Assembly: GCF_000002995.4 (NCBI RefSeq)
Contig: NW_025062479.1
Location: 988,244 to 1,052,243 of the forward strand
Source: Brugia malayi
Taxonomy: Eukaryota > Nematoda > Chromadorea > Rhabditida > Onchocercidae
Length of the DNA: 64,000 bases
Direction: 5' to 3'
The notes under the pieces: model-generated
What the model saw: the letters and a program-made list of their open reading frames with translations, nothing else
Database searches by the model: none
What the model was told of the DNA's origin: nothing
Position numbers and translations under genes: made by a program
Shown: positions 1 to 15,197 of the stretch, piece after piece
Layout of the letters: each line of letters starts with the position of its first letter
Numbering within the stretch: the stretch's first letter is position 1

Positions 1-432
1 TTTTTTTTTTTTTGTTTAAATTAAATTAACAACATTTATCATTTAATCAATTCTAAACATTTTCAAAACTTATGTATCAATTGTCCTCCCCATTTCACTA
101 CAATCATTCCTATCACAAATCTATCCTATCGTATCCTAAGAACATTTTATTGACAATACTCATCATGAAACTGCCTCATCTTCAATTGTCAAAACATGCA
201 GGTGTGTCTGTGTCTGTTTCTCCCTCTATCTGTGTCTGTCTGTCTGTCTGTCTATCTCTATGCATGTGTATGTATGTGTGTGTGTGTGTGTGTGTGTCTG
301 TGTATGTATGTGTCTGTGTCTGTATTGGGTCCCATTTCTACGGCCTGCTTTATTCATATAAATATTTATGGCTATGTCGTAAAAATCACATAAAATTGGT
401 TCGTCCTCTCTAGCAAACACCATCTTTTCCAC
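1..432. repeat. Degenerate TG/TC microsatellite region
   Basis: A T run opens the window. At about 199-332 there is an interrupted TG/TCTG/TATG array. On the minus strand an open frame starts with ATG at 432, reads as ordinary protein for about 37 codons (MEKMVFAREDEP...) and then runs into the CA side of the repeat. I see no splice context or homology for it, so I annotate the repeat and not a gene. Confidence 0.6.
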
Positions 433-1690
433 TTAAATCGCTTACCGGAAAAGATTGTCATTTGGGCTGAATCAGATAGGATGCAATAATGTCATACTTA
501 GGTGAATAACGACTTCGAAATAGTCGAGGTCGAGCAATGAAACGAGAGAGAGAAAAATGAGATTATAAGATGGGGGTGAAAGGTAAGGACAGTAAGTGTG
601 GATAGGGGAAAGAAGAAAGCAAAAAAAAAAAAAAAAAAAAAACAAGGCAAAGTTCTAAGTATATATGGGGTAATTTGAATTTTTTTAACAATAAACCACA
701 ATAAAATGTTATGAAAATTTTTTAAATTAATTTTTAATTTTAAAACTAACTATTGTTTTTCCAATTTTTAACTTTTTGATATTAATTAAAGCGTTTTAAA
801 GAAGAGTTTAAAATTTAATAATGTAAGTGTACAAATAAAAAGTTTTCTTTATGATAAGCAAAAACATATGCATTGTTTCGTTTTTCGTTTATTTATTTAT
901 TTTTTTCTCCGTTCTTTAACTGATATTGTTAAAATTCGTATGAAATATTTTGTTTAAAATTTATCGTTTCAATGAGGAAATATTAAACAATTTTATTTTT
1001 CTAGGATTTTTTTTTTCAGAATTTTAAATTGAATATGCTTACAAAACACAGCAAAATTATTGTATCAAAAAAAAAAAAAAAAAGAGAGGGAGAAAAAAAA
1101 AAATGGAAATGAATAAAAATTCATAAATCAACGAAAAAGGATAAATAAATGAATGAATAAAAGATAAAACATAAATGATGCTGTTCAGGAGAAAAATATT
1201 TGATTATTTCAAATTTTATTTAATTCATAAATCTATACATTTCAAACAGAAGCATTTATGTTCAAATTTAAACTGAACAATATTTCAAAATCGAGAAAAT
1301 ATGAAATAAATTACAATGTTAGTTCAAATAACCATTATATGATCAATTATGATATATTGAATTTCTCTTTTTTTTTTCTTTTTTTTTTTTAAAATTTTTA
1401 TTACATAAACATTTAACTGCTTTTTCAATTTCATTTTAATTTTCTAAGATTTAAAAAAAAAAAAAAAAAGCTATAAAATTCAAATTTGATTCCTTTAATG
1501 GTTCTAACAGTTTATGTCAAGAGAAATTGCTATTACATAGGGCCTGAAATGGTTGCGGAAGCACTAATATTTTTTGAACCAATTTTAAAGAGTAACTGAA
1601 GAATTTAGAAAATTCATTTCTTAGAGCTTAAACAAAATAGCTTCAAACAGGCTCTTTCAATGTGAAAAAATATGGTTCTAATAAAGACGT

Positions 1691-1802
1691 CTAAAAGCGA
1701 TAGCGAAAAGAAAAGAATGGGACGGACTTATTCCTCTCAGAGTTATTTGCATCATTTGGAATATATTGTCCATTACTTACGAAAAGGATAGACAAATATA
1801 TC
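1691..1802 (-). CDS. Candidate terminal exon (unsupported gene)
   Basis: On the minus strand a U-rich 3' splice site (TTTTATTCAG) is followed by one base and then 36 sense codons ending in TAG. The reading includes SNGQYIPNDANNSERNKS and ends in FFSFRYRF. Amino-acid variety and the mixed-GC codons stand out from the flanking AT-rich sequence. No partner exon, promoter or protein family was recognised. It could equally be a chance open frame in a slightly more complex patch. Confidence 0.2.
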
Positions 1803-4166
1803 CTGAATAAAATTTCAAAAAAAAAAAAAGAAAAACTTTTTTTTTTTTTTGAATAAAATTTCACTGTTTTATTTCAAGAAATCAAGGTGCATACAATTTT
1901 ATATCGCAATTAATCCAATTTCATCTGCATCATTCACCCGTTTAGTTCCTTTGCAATTTAATGATTTAAAAGGAAAAAATCGCATTCATTCTGATTTTAA
2001 CTATCATATCAAATTTATTGAATTTCAGCTTTTTTTTCCTTTTTTTACTAGAAAAAATGTTTATCTTATATAAACATAACATTTATACACATTAAAACTA
2101 ATTTGAAAAGAAAATAAGTTAAGCTTAATTGATAAATATAAAATTTAAAAATTTCTTTTTTATTTTTTTCAAAAATGAACAAAAATGATGTATTTGGTTA
2201 TAATTGTATAAAGCAAATACAACAAGTTTCGATCATTCAAATTTAAAAAAATAAAAAAAAAAAGAGGAACTGATGATGATTCCAATTAAAAGTGCATTTG
2301 CAATAAATACTTAATATGAGTAATCTATTCGTAATTGAATTTTTCTTTTTTTTTTTTTTTTTTTTGTTTTGCTATCTTTTCTTTTCTATATTATAACAAA
2401 GAAACTGGAATAATTACAATAATGTGAAACATTTCGGATCCGTTCACGGATATCGTATACTGTACAAATAAACAATTATTTATCATATTTGATTATCTCG
2501 TTTATACCATCCTAAATATTCACAATGGATCTGTATACATCTAGATTATAATTTTTACATAAAATTTTTTGAAATATTATTGAACGATTATTCATCAAAT
2601 TTATTTACCATGTAAATACGATGCTAAAATCATATTTGCTATAATTTAAAAATAAAGAAACAAACATTCAAATTTGGATTTATTTTTCTGTATTCAATAT
2701 CATTTATAAATAATCATTAATAATATACAAATAATTTCTCGAGAATTAAACATTATTCCATTATTATTGTGCTGTTATTGCTTTTTCCAAAGCATAAATT
2801 TTTTTTAAAGCATTTAAAAATTTCAACCTTTTTTTCATTTTTTTATTTAAAAAAAAAAGAAAAAAAAATATGTTTATTTTATTTCTATTTAAAATGATTC
2901 AGAAAAATAAATAAATAAATAAAAGATATCTATTTTTATTTATTTTAAATTATACAATCGTATTATGATATGATATTATATTGCGCAATGAAAATTATAC
3001 AATAAATTATTAAATTATTCATACAAAATAATGTAAAATTAACATTCTTATAAAATTTGAAAAATAAAAAAAGACAGATTTGGAAAGGAAACGTTGAATT
3101 CTTAAGCAAAATGATCAAAATGGGTTGTCTGTCAGTGGTTGTTGAGCAAATGGAAAGCTTTGGGCATTTTAATGGCCAACAATATATTTGTGTTTTATCT
3201 TCTGAAGGAGCTTTTCCGTCTTCTCATTAAATTGAAATCGTTATCAAATGGAACAATTGATCTTAAAGATAAACCATCCATTTTACCTTTCATATCTATC
3301 ACATAATATTATCCAATTTAAGCAATATAAATAATTAAATTAGAAAAATGATACAAATTTTCTAAATAAAAAAAAAAAAAGGAAAAGAACTGAATAATTA
3401 CATGATATAAAGAAATAATTAGCTAAAAATTTTCAACAATTGATTATTCGTAATAAATTTTTACTCTTTAATAGTAATTAATAAAAAGATGAAAAAAAAA
3501 AAAAAAAAAAGAAAAAAGAAAACGAAGAAATCGATCATCAGAAAATACTTTTATTTGATTCATCGATGGCTTTTAATTAATGATTGATTTTAAATAGAAT
3601 GATTTAGTGACTAGTAAAGTAGTAAAATTCATTCAAGAATTTGCATCTTTTCGAAGATTAATTTAAATGGATTAATTAATTAGCCAAGCAATTAATTCTC
3701 AGTGGATTTCTTTTTTTACTTTTTCAGGTTATTATTATGCACAATGAAGTGGAAAGATTTTAATTTTCAATATGCTAGCATTTTCTTTAGCTACTAATTT
3801 AGCAGATTATCTAAGCATTGATCCATTAATTGATAATATCACTTTTTGCCAAGAGTATTCATTTTATCATCTAACTTAACCTTTTATCATATCACTGAAT
3901 TTCAAGTAAATTTCAATCCAAAATTAATGGAAATTAAAACGAAATTGTCATTCATAAACAAATATATATGTATAATTTTGCCAATTTTTTTACAGAAATT
4001 TGCTTTCATTTGTTTTTCAATAAAGAAATGCTTAAAAAAATTTTTCTCTTTCAATTAATTTCATTATGTTTAATTTATATAATTTCTTCTCGCAACTTTT
4101 TGATAAATGAATTCAGTAAAATAAAAAAAAAAATTGCTGGCTAATCAGCTTCTTTTTTTTTTTTAG

Positions 4167-4225
4167 GATGTTCGAGTACGGTCACATTTGATAAGTACAG
4201 CTTGTCAACAAAGCTAACACAATAA
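4167..4225 (+). CDS. Candidate terminal exon with overlapping poly(A) signal
   Basis: A strong polypyrimidine tract and AG end at 4166. If the previous exon ended in phase 1, the frame reads xGA then CSSTVTFDKYSLSTKLTQ and stops with TAA at 4223-4225. An AATAAA lies at 4221-4226 and overlaps that stop. In phase 0 the frame DVRVRSHLISTACQQS stops at 4215-4217, also just before AATAAA. Acceptor, short frame and poly(A) signal fit a last exon, but no upstream exon was found. Confidence 0.22.
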
Positions 4226-7200
4226 AGCATTAAAGTGAATTCTGATATTCTGATGGATACATACTGAAATTTTTCCTCCTCATTTTTTTTTTTTTTTCAT
4301 TTCAGAATTAATAAATTCGTAATTGATTATTAGAATTTACTTGTTGTTTTCTGAAGTGTAGTTGTTCATTCTAAAATTTAAAGAAGAAAAATGGTTTTCT
4401 GTTCTAAATTACAAAATGATACATTGCAGTAATTAATTAATGCATTTTTTAAATAATGCAATGGGTGAGAGAAAAATTATCGCTTCATCTGGAACTTGAA
4501 ATTTTCTACCATTGAAAAAAAAAAAAAAAAAAATAGTGTTTTTATCCATTTTGTATTTTGTCCAAAAACTTCCGTACACTTTTTTTTTTCCTATTTCATT
4601 AATTAATCCTAATTAGAAGACAATGCTTAATTGCAGTTTTCATGAATTGCACATTCTAATAATCTATCAAAAGTGTTAATACGAAATAAAATATTATGAA
4701 TATGCATTTTTTCATCTTTCAAAAAAAAAAAATAAATTTATTGTTTATCTATTTTTCAAATTTTCCTTCTTCCTTTTTTTATTTCAAATTTTTTCTTTTC
4801 TTTCTTCGATGAATATATTTATAATTTGTTCTCATTTTTATAAGCTTCAAGTTTTCGATTATTTTATTATCATTAAAAATGGTAATTTTATTTATTATAA
4901 GATGATTTTAACACAAAAACTTTAACTGATTTTCAAAATTGCTCAAATTTCTAAACTTTTTACAAAAAATTTATTATTACTTACTTTTTTTGTCTTTTTT
5001 TCCGTTTTTATCAAACTTATTTCTTTTTTCTTTTTTGTGCTAAAAATTTTAATTAAATATGAAAATAATTGTTGCATATAATGCTAGAAAAATAAGCAAT
5101 TTTTTTGTTTGAAATATTTTATTTTTAACTAATATTTTGCACTTAAATCATTCTACTAATCCTATTATAGTGAATTTGTTTTCATTGCTGATTGCCCTTA
5201 TTGTTCTTGCAATTATTTGTTATTCACATATTTATCGTTGTTGTTGTCGCTGTTTCTATTACTATTACTACTTTTATTATTGCTGCTACTATTTTCGGTT
5301 CTGCGTTTTATTTTTTATCATATTCATTTTTCTGTTTTTTTTTTCTTTTTTTTTTCTTTATAATTATCATTAAATGCTAAATTTTTGCTTAATTATTAAT
5401 CACGAAAAATAAATTAATGTTAATTTGCTCATCTGCTAATAATTTCATTACTAAATGTTAATGTTTTTTATCATCGCTGTCACAAATTTTCATCAAATAT
5501 AATAATATTACCTAAGTGCTTTCGTAATTAGTTGTTATCCATTCTAAGTTAAATTGCAAAAATTTTTTTTTCTTGAAAAAGTAATTATTGCTTTGAAAAC
5601 ATTTGAATTCATAATATGAAATTACTTTAATATTGCTTTATCATACAATACTAATTAAAATCTTTTTTTTTTTTTTTTAAATCATTAAAATGCGTAAACT
5701 TTGATTGCTTTATTGTATGCTGTACATATCTTCATGTAATTTATTAAAGTAATTAAATTAATACAGACAATACAGAAATTAAAATAATGTAGAAATGGAT
5801 ATTAGGTAAATTTTTAATAGGAAAAATGCTAACAGAAGTTGACTATTTAACAATTTCATTAGAAATGATGCTAGATATAAAATATATCCAATGATCAGTA
5901 ACAATCCAAAATTACAATAAGACATCAGGAATTACTGATAAAAGTAAACTTGGACACTACGACATTCAGTTTACCTGTGACATTTACCTTAGTTTACGAT
6001 AATTTGCAATGATATACAAATATATGATGAGAATTTTTCACGTAGTACAAAAAATAAGCATACTTTCTGGAAAAATTTTTGCTCGTATGTACACGTATAA
6101 ATTTTTTTGGCATGAAATTATTAACATTAAATCATTCGAACGATGGAATGATTCAACGTTCAGACGTGTCTTCATTACATATTTTTATTTTTTGTCTATT
6201 TCAATTAAATTTTGTAGACGATGAAAAACTTCCGTTTTGTTGTTAGAAAAATTTCTGAAAAATAAGGGTGAGGCTAGAAATTTGACAATAATTATGAATA
6301 ATGTCAAACAAATGATAGCATAGAAATGTGTTTGTCATTAAAAATTTACCAAAATTAATGAACAGAAATTTACTTCTTTTTCTTTCTTTTACAAAAAAAA
6401 AAAATTGATGAAATTTGTTTAGTTGATAAAAGCGCACATATAAATAATTAGCACAATTAATCCTTTCTTAAAGTATTTTTTTTTTTTTGCTACTGAAAAT
6501 AATATTTATTAATATTTATGAAAAGAAAAAAGAAAGAAAAGAAAAAGATTCAAATGATAAAGTTGTAGAAAGAATAATGTTATGGTGATAATAATTACAA
6601 AATTTGATAAATAATTTTATAAAAATTGTTAAATATAGCATAATTTTAAAGACACATAAAATAATACAACTTTTTTCATAAAATAATTGAAAAAAAAAAA
6701 AAAAAAAAGGAATGGAATAAAGCAATAAATTATGTACAAAACCTTTTTTTCGCATGAAATATAATACTTACATATATTATTTTCCTTTAATTATTCAATC
6801 GTTTTTTTTTTTCTTTCATATATTTAATATAAAATAATTATTTATATAATATTTTCAAATTAAACGCTAATCAGAAAATATTGCACATGTTTTAATTTTT
6901 TTCTTAGATATTATGGTTATATGAATAAATGAATAAGTTATTAGTTTCCTTTTCTTCTCTTCAAATAATTATAATTTTTGTTATTATACAATTTTGTTAA
7001 AAAATAATATCTCAACTTCTAACTCTTTTTTTTTTTCATTTTTTTTGTTTGTTTGTTCAATAGCTTTGCTTTTTCTAGATGGTTGTTATTGTTGAATGAA
7101 CAGGTAGGTATAATTAAATCATCGCACATGTAGTAATTTATATTTTATTGCATGATAATTGCAAAATTCTTAGTTTAAAATTCAAAAAAAAAAAAAAAAA

Positions 7201-10200
7201 ATTCTAAAAAAATTACAAACTTTGTATAAGAGAAGCATATTGAAGATTTAAATATATTATTCATATTTCATATATAGTACTGATTTTTTTTTTTTTTTTC
7301 ATTTTTTTGCCTCTTTTCTGTCTATTTTTTTTTTTTTTTTTTTTTTAAATGACAATTTTTACTTAATGATTAAACACCTTTTAAATTGTTTCCAAAAAAA
7401 AAAAAAGAAAAAATGAGGAAAATAGCAATAGAGTAGGAATATTATAAAAGTTAATAATTATAATTGTCCAATTATTACATAATTGCTTTTTCCCCATTTT
7501 TTTTTCCTTTAATTTTAGTGAAATTATTTAATCAAAAATTGTGGACAAACTTGATTATCCTTTTAAAAAATGGGCAATTTTTGTTGTTTATTTCATTTTG
7601 TTACTGCATCATTTTAAGTGCTTAAATAAATTTATTTAAAACAAAATTGTCATCATAGAATATCGAAATTTCAGTTTTTGACAAAATGCTTATTCGTTGA
7701 CTAAATTTTTTTCTTTTATTTTCTTTTGATTCGGTTTATTTATTACGTTTCACTAAAATTAAAGAATTAATATTAATTGATCAAAAAATATTTGTGCAAA
7801 ATATGATCAATTATATTATTCAACAATTGAAAAAATACACAAGAAAATCTGCTTTTTTTTTTTTTTTTTTTTTTTTTTTGATGATCGATATTTTGGCTTA
7901 AATTTACTAAAATTACATAATTAATATCAATTAATTATAATATTGTCATTGATTCATTCAACTTTCAGTTAAAATATTCATTTGCTAACTCAATAAAAGA
8001 ACCATTTCTGGAAGAAATTAGGTAAGCAATTTTCGAAACCTTAAATTTTTTTCAAAAGAAATTCATATGCTAAATAATGATTAATTTAAATGAATATCAA
8101 ATTGTAATGCTGAAAATGTTCTGTAACAGTGTACATCGTTCAATACAATTCAAATATTTAAACATTTTTTGGTAAAAATTACTTAATTAAAGTTTAAATA
8201 AATTATTGCTTCGTTGACTAATTTATCTTATTCATTCCAAAATTTATTAATAAAATACTTTTGAAATTATTAATTTTTTGCTTAGACAAAAATTGAAATT
8301 TTGCCTTAAATTATTTGACAAATGAAAAAAATAAGCAATTTTTCTATTTAATATTACAATAATTCTTCATTAAAAACTTTCTGTTTTTCTGTTTTCGATT
8401 ACTAATATGATTATCGATTATTAGTGTGCATTTAATATTACATATAATACGCATTGATTCTTCTAGAAAATCAGAAAAGATGCAGTATACCAAATGAAAT
8501 TTGTTATTGATAATAGCATTTGATTATAGCAATGATAGTGATAACAATTCTCATTACTGTTGCAATTTATGATAGCAATTGATTATAATGATAATAATAG
8601 GAATGATTGTTTCATTTATCATAATTATTATGTTCAAAATAATCTTAGTTTATTAATATTATCATTAATATGTCCACAAAAAGAACTAATTATAATCGTT
8701 GATAATAATATCATTCATTAATCATTTTCACTTTGTTTTTTTATTTATGGCAAGAAATTTGAAAAATTTCAACGGAAAATAATAAACATCACAAGTTAAT
8801 CTTAATTTCTTCTATGATCATTGATAGATTTTATAAATTTCTCTCGAATAAACTAATTTTATCATATTTGTTTAGTTTTAATTTGTTAGAAAAAAATTAA
8901 AAAAAAAAAAACGAAAGAATGTCCCTGTGTTTCATATGAAATTGTAGTTGCTGAATAATGTATAAAATTTTGTATTATCACTTTTGTTAATCAATTATCA
9001 AATATAATTGTCACCAATTAAGTCAACATTTCCTTTCTTCTTGCTCATTTCATCTCCGTTAGCTCTCTCCACCTTTCAATCGACGTACATTTTTTCTCTC
9101 TCTCCCTCTCAATTTTAATTTCTTCTTCTTCTCTTCATTTTCCTTTTCATACTTCATCATTGTCATTTCTCTACTAAAACCTTCTTCTAATCATTTCAAA
9201 TAAACTCTTGGTTGTCATTTCTTGGTGACTTTCTTTCAAAAAAAAAAAAAAAAATGAAAATTTTATAATTCTTAAATTAAAATAAATAAATAAGGGGAAA
9301 TATAATAGGAAACAAAATATAGTAATATCGAAATGTAATGCAAAAAAAAAAATAAATAAATAAATAAATAAAATCGAATATGCAGAAAAGGATAAATAAG
9401 AGTGTTGAATAGAATATTAGTAATTAAAATGAGAACAATTATCTTTAAAAAAAAAAAAAAAAAAAATAGCTTCGTTAAGCTAAATTGTCTTGGGAATTTA
9501 TATTAAATAAAGATTGTCATCGAATATTTTTATTACGTCACTTACGTCCGTCAAATTTAATCAACTATTATTTCACTTTTACATTATGTTAATTCCTTTT
9601 TTTTGTTGTTGTTGTTTCAATCGTATTTATTGGAATGATTTTACACATTGATAAAGCAGTGATAACGATAAGTGCTTAGTGTGAAAACAAAAAATGAAAA
9701 AATTTGCAATATGGAGTATTACTGAAGTGATTGGATTACTGTATGTATGATAATAGCTTCAGTTTATAACTGTTTTATCAGATAAGCTATCAGTTCATGT
9801 TTTGAACTGAACGAGCAGCACAACAACATTTCAAACTGTTTAACAAATTCACTGTTTTAGCATGATGCAAATGATGCTGACAATTCTTTTGTATTAGCAT
9901 CAAATGCATGAGAATATGATGGATGGATAAGAGCATAAGAAATTGATATGAAATAATTTTATCGTTTAAATTTATTGGAAAATTTTATTTTTAAATTTAA
10001 ATATTGTGCTAAATTCATAAGTTCAAAATATGAAATTTTAGAAAAAATATATAAATTTGATGCTTTTTTTTTTGAATACTTAAAGATAGATTGTAAAAGG
10101 AGCAAATGTGATTTTTTTTTCAAAAAAAAAAAAAAGTTTATTTCAGCTAAACATTGTTATAACTTTAATTTTATCACTTATTTTTTCTTTTTTTTTTTAC

Positions 10201-11208
10201 CGAAAAATAAAAAATAGATAAAATAAATAAACAAATAAACAAATTGCGCAAATTTCAAACTGTTCAAATATCTATGTTTGACTTAAATTAAAAAAGTTTT
10301 TTTTTTTATTAAATTTGCAAAAGAATGGTATGTTATGCGATTTATGTTATTGTTAATAAATTGTATTCGAATTATACGTTTTGCAAATAATAATCACTTT
10401 GTTTACCAATGCGATTTTCTCATTGAATTATATCCCTTTGTAAACATAATATATCCCTAATATGTTGCTGCTAAAATTTGTAATTAAATAGATAACTAGC
10501 ACTCTTTAAATTATTTTCGTTCTCAACTTGACACAAATTTCATTCCATTAGCAAACATTTGTGATTATAATCTAATTTTAGGATTTTATTTCAATTTCAT
10601 TTACTTAAACAATTTTTAATTCAATTTTTGCTAAAGGCAAGCTTCAAAAAATGGAATTTATTGACAATATGTGATTGATGAAATTTACTGATTTAAAAAC
10701 AAAAAAAAAAAAATTATTCAAATAAATGAAAGGTTAGCATTGTCTGGCTTCTTCCTTTCGCCAATTTCTCATTCATTTCCTAAGTATTCATACAATCCTG
10801 ATTGCTTCTTTCTGTTTTTTTTTTTTTTGTTACGAAATAAAACAAAATATTCGGAAAGAATATCTTATTTATTTCATATAAATTTAATTGTTCTTTTCAA
10901 TGAAATAAATTGCTTTATTTAATTGCAAAGAAAAGTGAATTTATTTCGGAAATAATTTCAAAAAATTTTGATAGCTAATTTTTTTCATAATTTATAAGTT
11001 CATTTCAATCAACAATCACGTACGGTTACTTTTATCATACATACGCTTATACTTACGCTATTTTGAGTTAAAATAGTTATGAAAAAAGTTTACGTGAAGC
11101 ATATCCTTTTCCATTTTCATTTAGCAATGAATCGCTTATTTTTGTTCAATTTATTTCGTAAAAGAAAATGAATTATTTCAAAAAAAAAAAAAAGTGTCAC
11201 ATATCGAG

Positions 11209-11328
11209 TCACAAATCGTCTATGAATAAATTGTCGTGAAATAATCGCCGGAAAGATTCAAAGTTGTCGTCATCACTATTCCGGAAATCTATGGTTTTTT
11301 TTCCTTGATAATATCTGTTTAATTTTCT
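11209..11328 (-). CDS. Candidate terminal exon (unsupported gene)
   Basis: On the minus strand, directly after an AAATTAG acceptor, 39 sense codons run to TGA. The peptide contains TIDFRNSDDDNFESFRRLF and ends in DNLFIDDL. The patch is clearly richer in GC and in codon variety than its surroundings, which is why I list it. No family was recognised and the rest of the gene was not found. The same strand carries the other island at 16.8-17.3 kb, but I cannot link them. Confidence 0.25.
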   Translation of the reverse strand, partial: RKLNRYYQGKKTIDFRNSDDDNFESFRRLFHDNLFIDDL

Positions 11329-14300
11329 CTAATTTATAAATTCTATTTCACTTTTTTTTTCTTTGTTTTTGAAAATTTATAAGTAAAAACTTGCCGATCC
11401 CTACTATTTTATTTAATTTTAATAATTTCTAAGTATTAATTATTATTATTTATAAATATTTCACTTTTTCAACAACATAATTCTACATAAATTCATTAGT
11501 AATAATCTGAATAATTTATCATAATAAAACATATCAATGCGTTTTCCTTGAATCTTCATAAAGTTAACGATAAGATGTTAAATTATATGCAAGAATAATA
11601 AATTTCAAATGATTTTATAAGCGATATTAATTTCTCTGATGGCAAATATTAAGATTATTCAAATGATAATAATGTGATAACATATATCACATCAAATTAT
11701 GTATACTAATTTTTTCAATAATTTTCATCAAAATAACAATAAATGAATCCTGTTTTTAATTAACTGTCTGGTTAGTTCATTGAAAGTTTGATTAGTTCTT
11801 TGTTAAATTTCTTCAACATTATAACTACTTCATATTTTTTTTTTTTTTTTTTTTTTTTTTTGCACAATATTTTTTTCCAATTATAATTAATATAATAATG
11901 ACAAAAATAATAATAATAATAATAATTGATAATTATTTAATATATATGTTAATAAAATATTTCACATTTTTGAACATTTTTGAATGAATATTTCTAAGAT
12001 ATTAATTTTAAATATGCATAGTATTCCTATATGATAACGTAAAAATATGAAATTAATTGCTATAAATTTCAATTAATTGAAAAATTTCATTCATTTCTTT
12101 GATAAACGAACAATGAAATATCTTTTATTTGGCTGATTGTATAAACACACAAAATTGGCAATCTTTCTCGTTCACAAATCACATATTGACCTAGATGATA
12201 TTGTATTTCATTAAATTTACAATGGTTGAATTTTATACCATTGCATAAATTATACATACTTTTTCTATTATACTATTTACCTGTGCATTATTTATTAATA
12301 TATCACATAGAACTATGATATTATTTCATAAATTTATTTATTAAAATTTTGAAAATGTCGCATGTATTAATAACACTTTAAAATTATTACAAATGTATTG
12401 TAATGTGTTGAAAAAAAAAAAAAAAAATTTTCATTTAATTCCTAAAATAATCATTTTATTATTCGTTTCTCTTTAAAATATAATTTCGTCTATTTTTTTT
12501 TTCTTTTCTCTCTTTCTCTCTTTTAAAATAATTATTGCAAAAAATTTGAATTTGTTTTAAAAACAAAAATAATAAGAATCAGAAAGACTGTCAATGTTTC
12601 ATTCTTCGATAACGAATGTTATTGCAAAAGTTTGATGCTCATTTTTTTTTTTTTTTTTTTTAATAATAAATAATATTATTGATTGTCAATGAAAAATTTT
12701 TTATTATAAATTTCATTATTAGAAAAATATTGAATGCATATATGATGATTAAAATTTAATGTCATAATAAAATCCATTGCCTGAAAAAATTCTCGAGTGG
12801 GCGTATATGTGACAGCTAAAATTTAAGACAATCAAAAAAAGTAATTTTTTTTTTTTTTTTGGTTTTTTTATGAAACAGACTGATTTTTTACACTCTATGA
12901 TACTACAATCGTTGTAAATTTCATATTTCTTTTCAAATTTCCCTTATTAAAATTGTTTTTGCTAAACAAGAAAAGAAGAAAAAAAAAAAAAAAAAAAAAA
13001 CGAAAGAAAAATATGCTTCAAAACAATTTTAACAAGTTAAATTTCAATTAACAGTTTTTAATGACTAGAAGTTTAACAATTTTATTTTTAATTAAAACAA
13101 ATTCAAACTATCTGAGATTGATATTTAGTTTGATACAAATTAAATGTAATTCGTCCATCCATACCTTTTTATAATGCATTTGTTTGTCTAGTGATTGTAC
13201 AGTTGACAATTAATACGACAAATGGGAAAAGCTTAGCAATAGTGTTTTATGATTATTGTTGTCTAGCAACCTTACACAATTCTTTTTTTTTTCTCTCATT
13301 TTCTTCTTTTTTTTCTTTTTTTTCATTTCAATAATTGTTAATAAAATTCAAAAGTTACCTTGCAAAGCTCATTTAATCATTTGCAAAAGTATGCATAGAA
13401 GCAGTCAATTTTAACTTATCATTTTACAAATATCACAAATAATTGATTTATTATTATTATTATTAACAACAAATGTTTGCTCATATTCTTAATTCGTTTA
13501 TAATTAAATGATATTAAATAATATTTACACATAAATTAATGATATATGCAAAAATATATTAAAGTTTTTTCAGCCATTTAATTTTAAAAGATAGCAATTT
13601 TTGTTGAAATACAAATTGATTATCAAATTGTTATTATAATCAATTAAAGCGTAAATGTAATAGATCATCTAATCAAATGATTAAAAATTTCATTTTTGAT
13701 TAATTATTTTTTTGCTCTTATTTCAGTTTTTTTTTTTTCTTCCTTTTTTTTGTTGATTAAAAATTTAATAAAAAATGAAATGAAAAGATGGGAGAGAGAG
13801 AGAGAGAGAGAGAAATGCTATGAACAATTTACACAATGTTAGTTGAATTTATGCAAAATGTTTATTTAGATTTTTTTTTTGGATAATATAACTTGTTGTC
13901 CAACATTCTTCCTTTTTCCTTCTTTTTTTTTTTTAAATTTCTTTATCGTTTTTTTTTAGTTCTAACTTCCTTTCCATTCATCCTTCTTTATTCATTTATT
14001 TATTTATTCATTCTTATTGTCCTTTTTCATTTTTCTTTTCTTTTTTTTTTTTTTTTTTGTCTTTCTTTAGTTCGTTTTTTTTCTCATTGAATTAAAATAA
14101 AAAATTTGAAAGCATATCAAAGTTGCATGAAAAAGAAATATTTCCACTTTATCAATTTGTTTCTTTTAATTTCCTGGCGAGAAAAGTTATTAAATATCAG
14201 AAAATATTGCTTTTTCACAATTTTTAGCAAGAAAAAGAATTTCGTGCTTCTTTTCTTTAATAAAAAAAAATTCTTTTTTTTTTTTTAAAGCTTAATTCTA

Positions 14301-15165
14301 ATAATTAAGTAAGTGATGATTAATTGATTTACTTTAAATTGTTTTAATTAATTATTATTTATGAAATCAAAATGATTTGACAGCAGTATGCTTCACTTTT
14401 TAACACTCTTATTATTGCTTTATCATTAATTAAATTATCAATTTTCATGCAATTCAAAATTTTATGGATGATCAATCTCTTCGTTTCTTTTTTTTCTTTT
14501 TTTTAAGAGAAAAAGAAAGACTATGTTAGGAATTGAAACAGCATAATTATAGCACAATCAAGATAATTGAGAGAAGATGCGATTACTTTCATTTGAAATC
14601 ATGAAATATTTACTGATAAAGAAGCTCATTCTAATCTTTCATTTTCAATTCATTTCCAATTTTGAATTAATGTTGTCATATAACATTTCTTTAATGTCGT
14701 TTTTATCTCATAAATTCTTATTTCAAATTTTTTTCTTATCAAAAAAAAAAAAAAAAACTTATTATTATGTATCAAAATGATCAACATTTAAATAAAATTT
14801 TTAAAATGAAAAGTTTTCTGCTAAGAATTGTACCTTACTTATGTCAACGAGTTTTTTTTTTTTTTTGTCACACCAATAATCATAATACATTCATCATTTT
14901 TATTCGTAAATTTTCTGTCAAGGACTATACACTCATTATTAATGTCAAATGAAAGAAAAAGCAATAATAACGTTGATATGTGACATATTTATTGTTAAGT
15001 ACGACTAAAATATAAGTTAAGAAAATGATATGTTTTAATAAAAAAATAAAATATCAAAATCAGTATTTTTTTGATTATTAGTTGAAATATATTTATAAAT
15101 AATAAAAATATTAGATGTTGTAAAAGAAAATTTTTTTTTTTAAAAAAAACATCCAATTTTTTCTG

Positions 15166-15197
<32 letters not shown>

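Noticed and set aside
5137..5380. Phe/Tyr/Cys-rich open frames suggesting a membrane segment.
   Set aside because: They derive from T-rich and TAT/TGT simple sequence without splice context.
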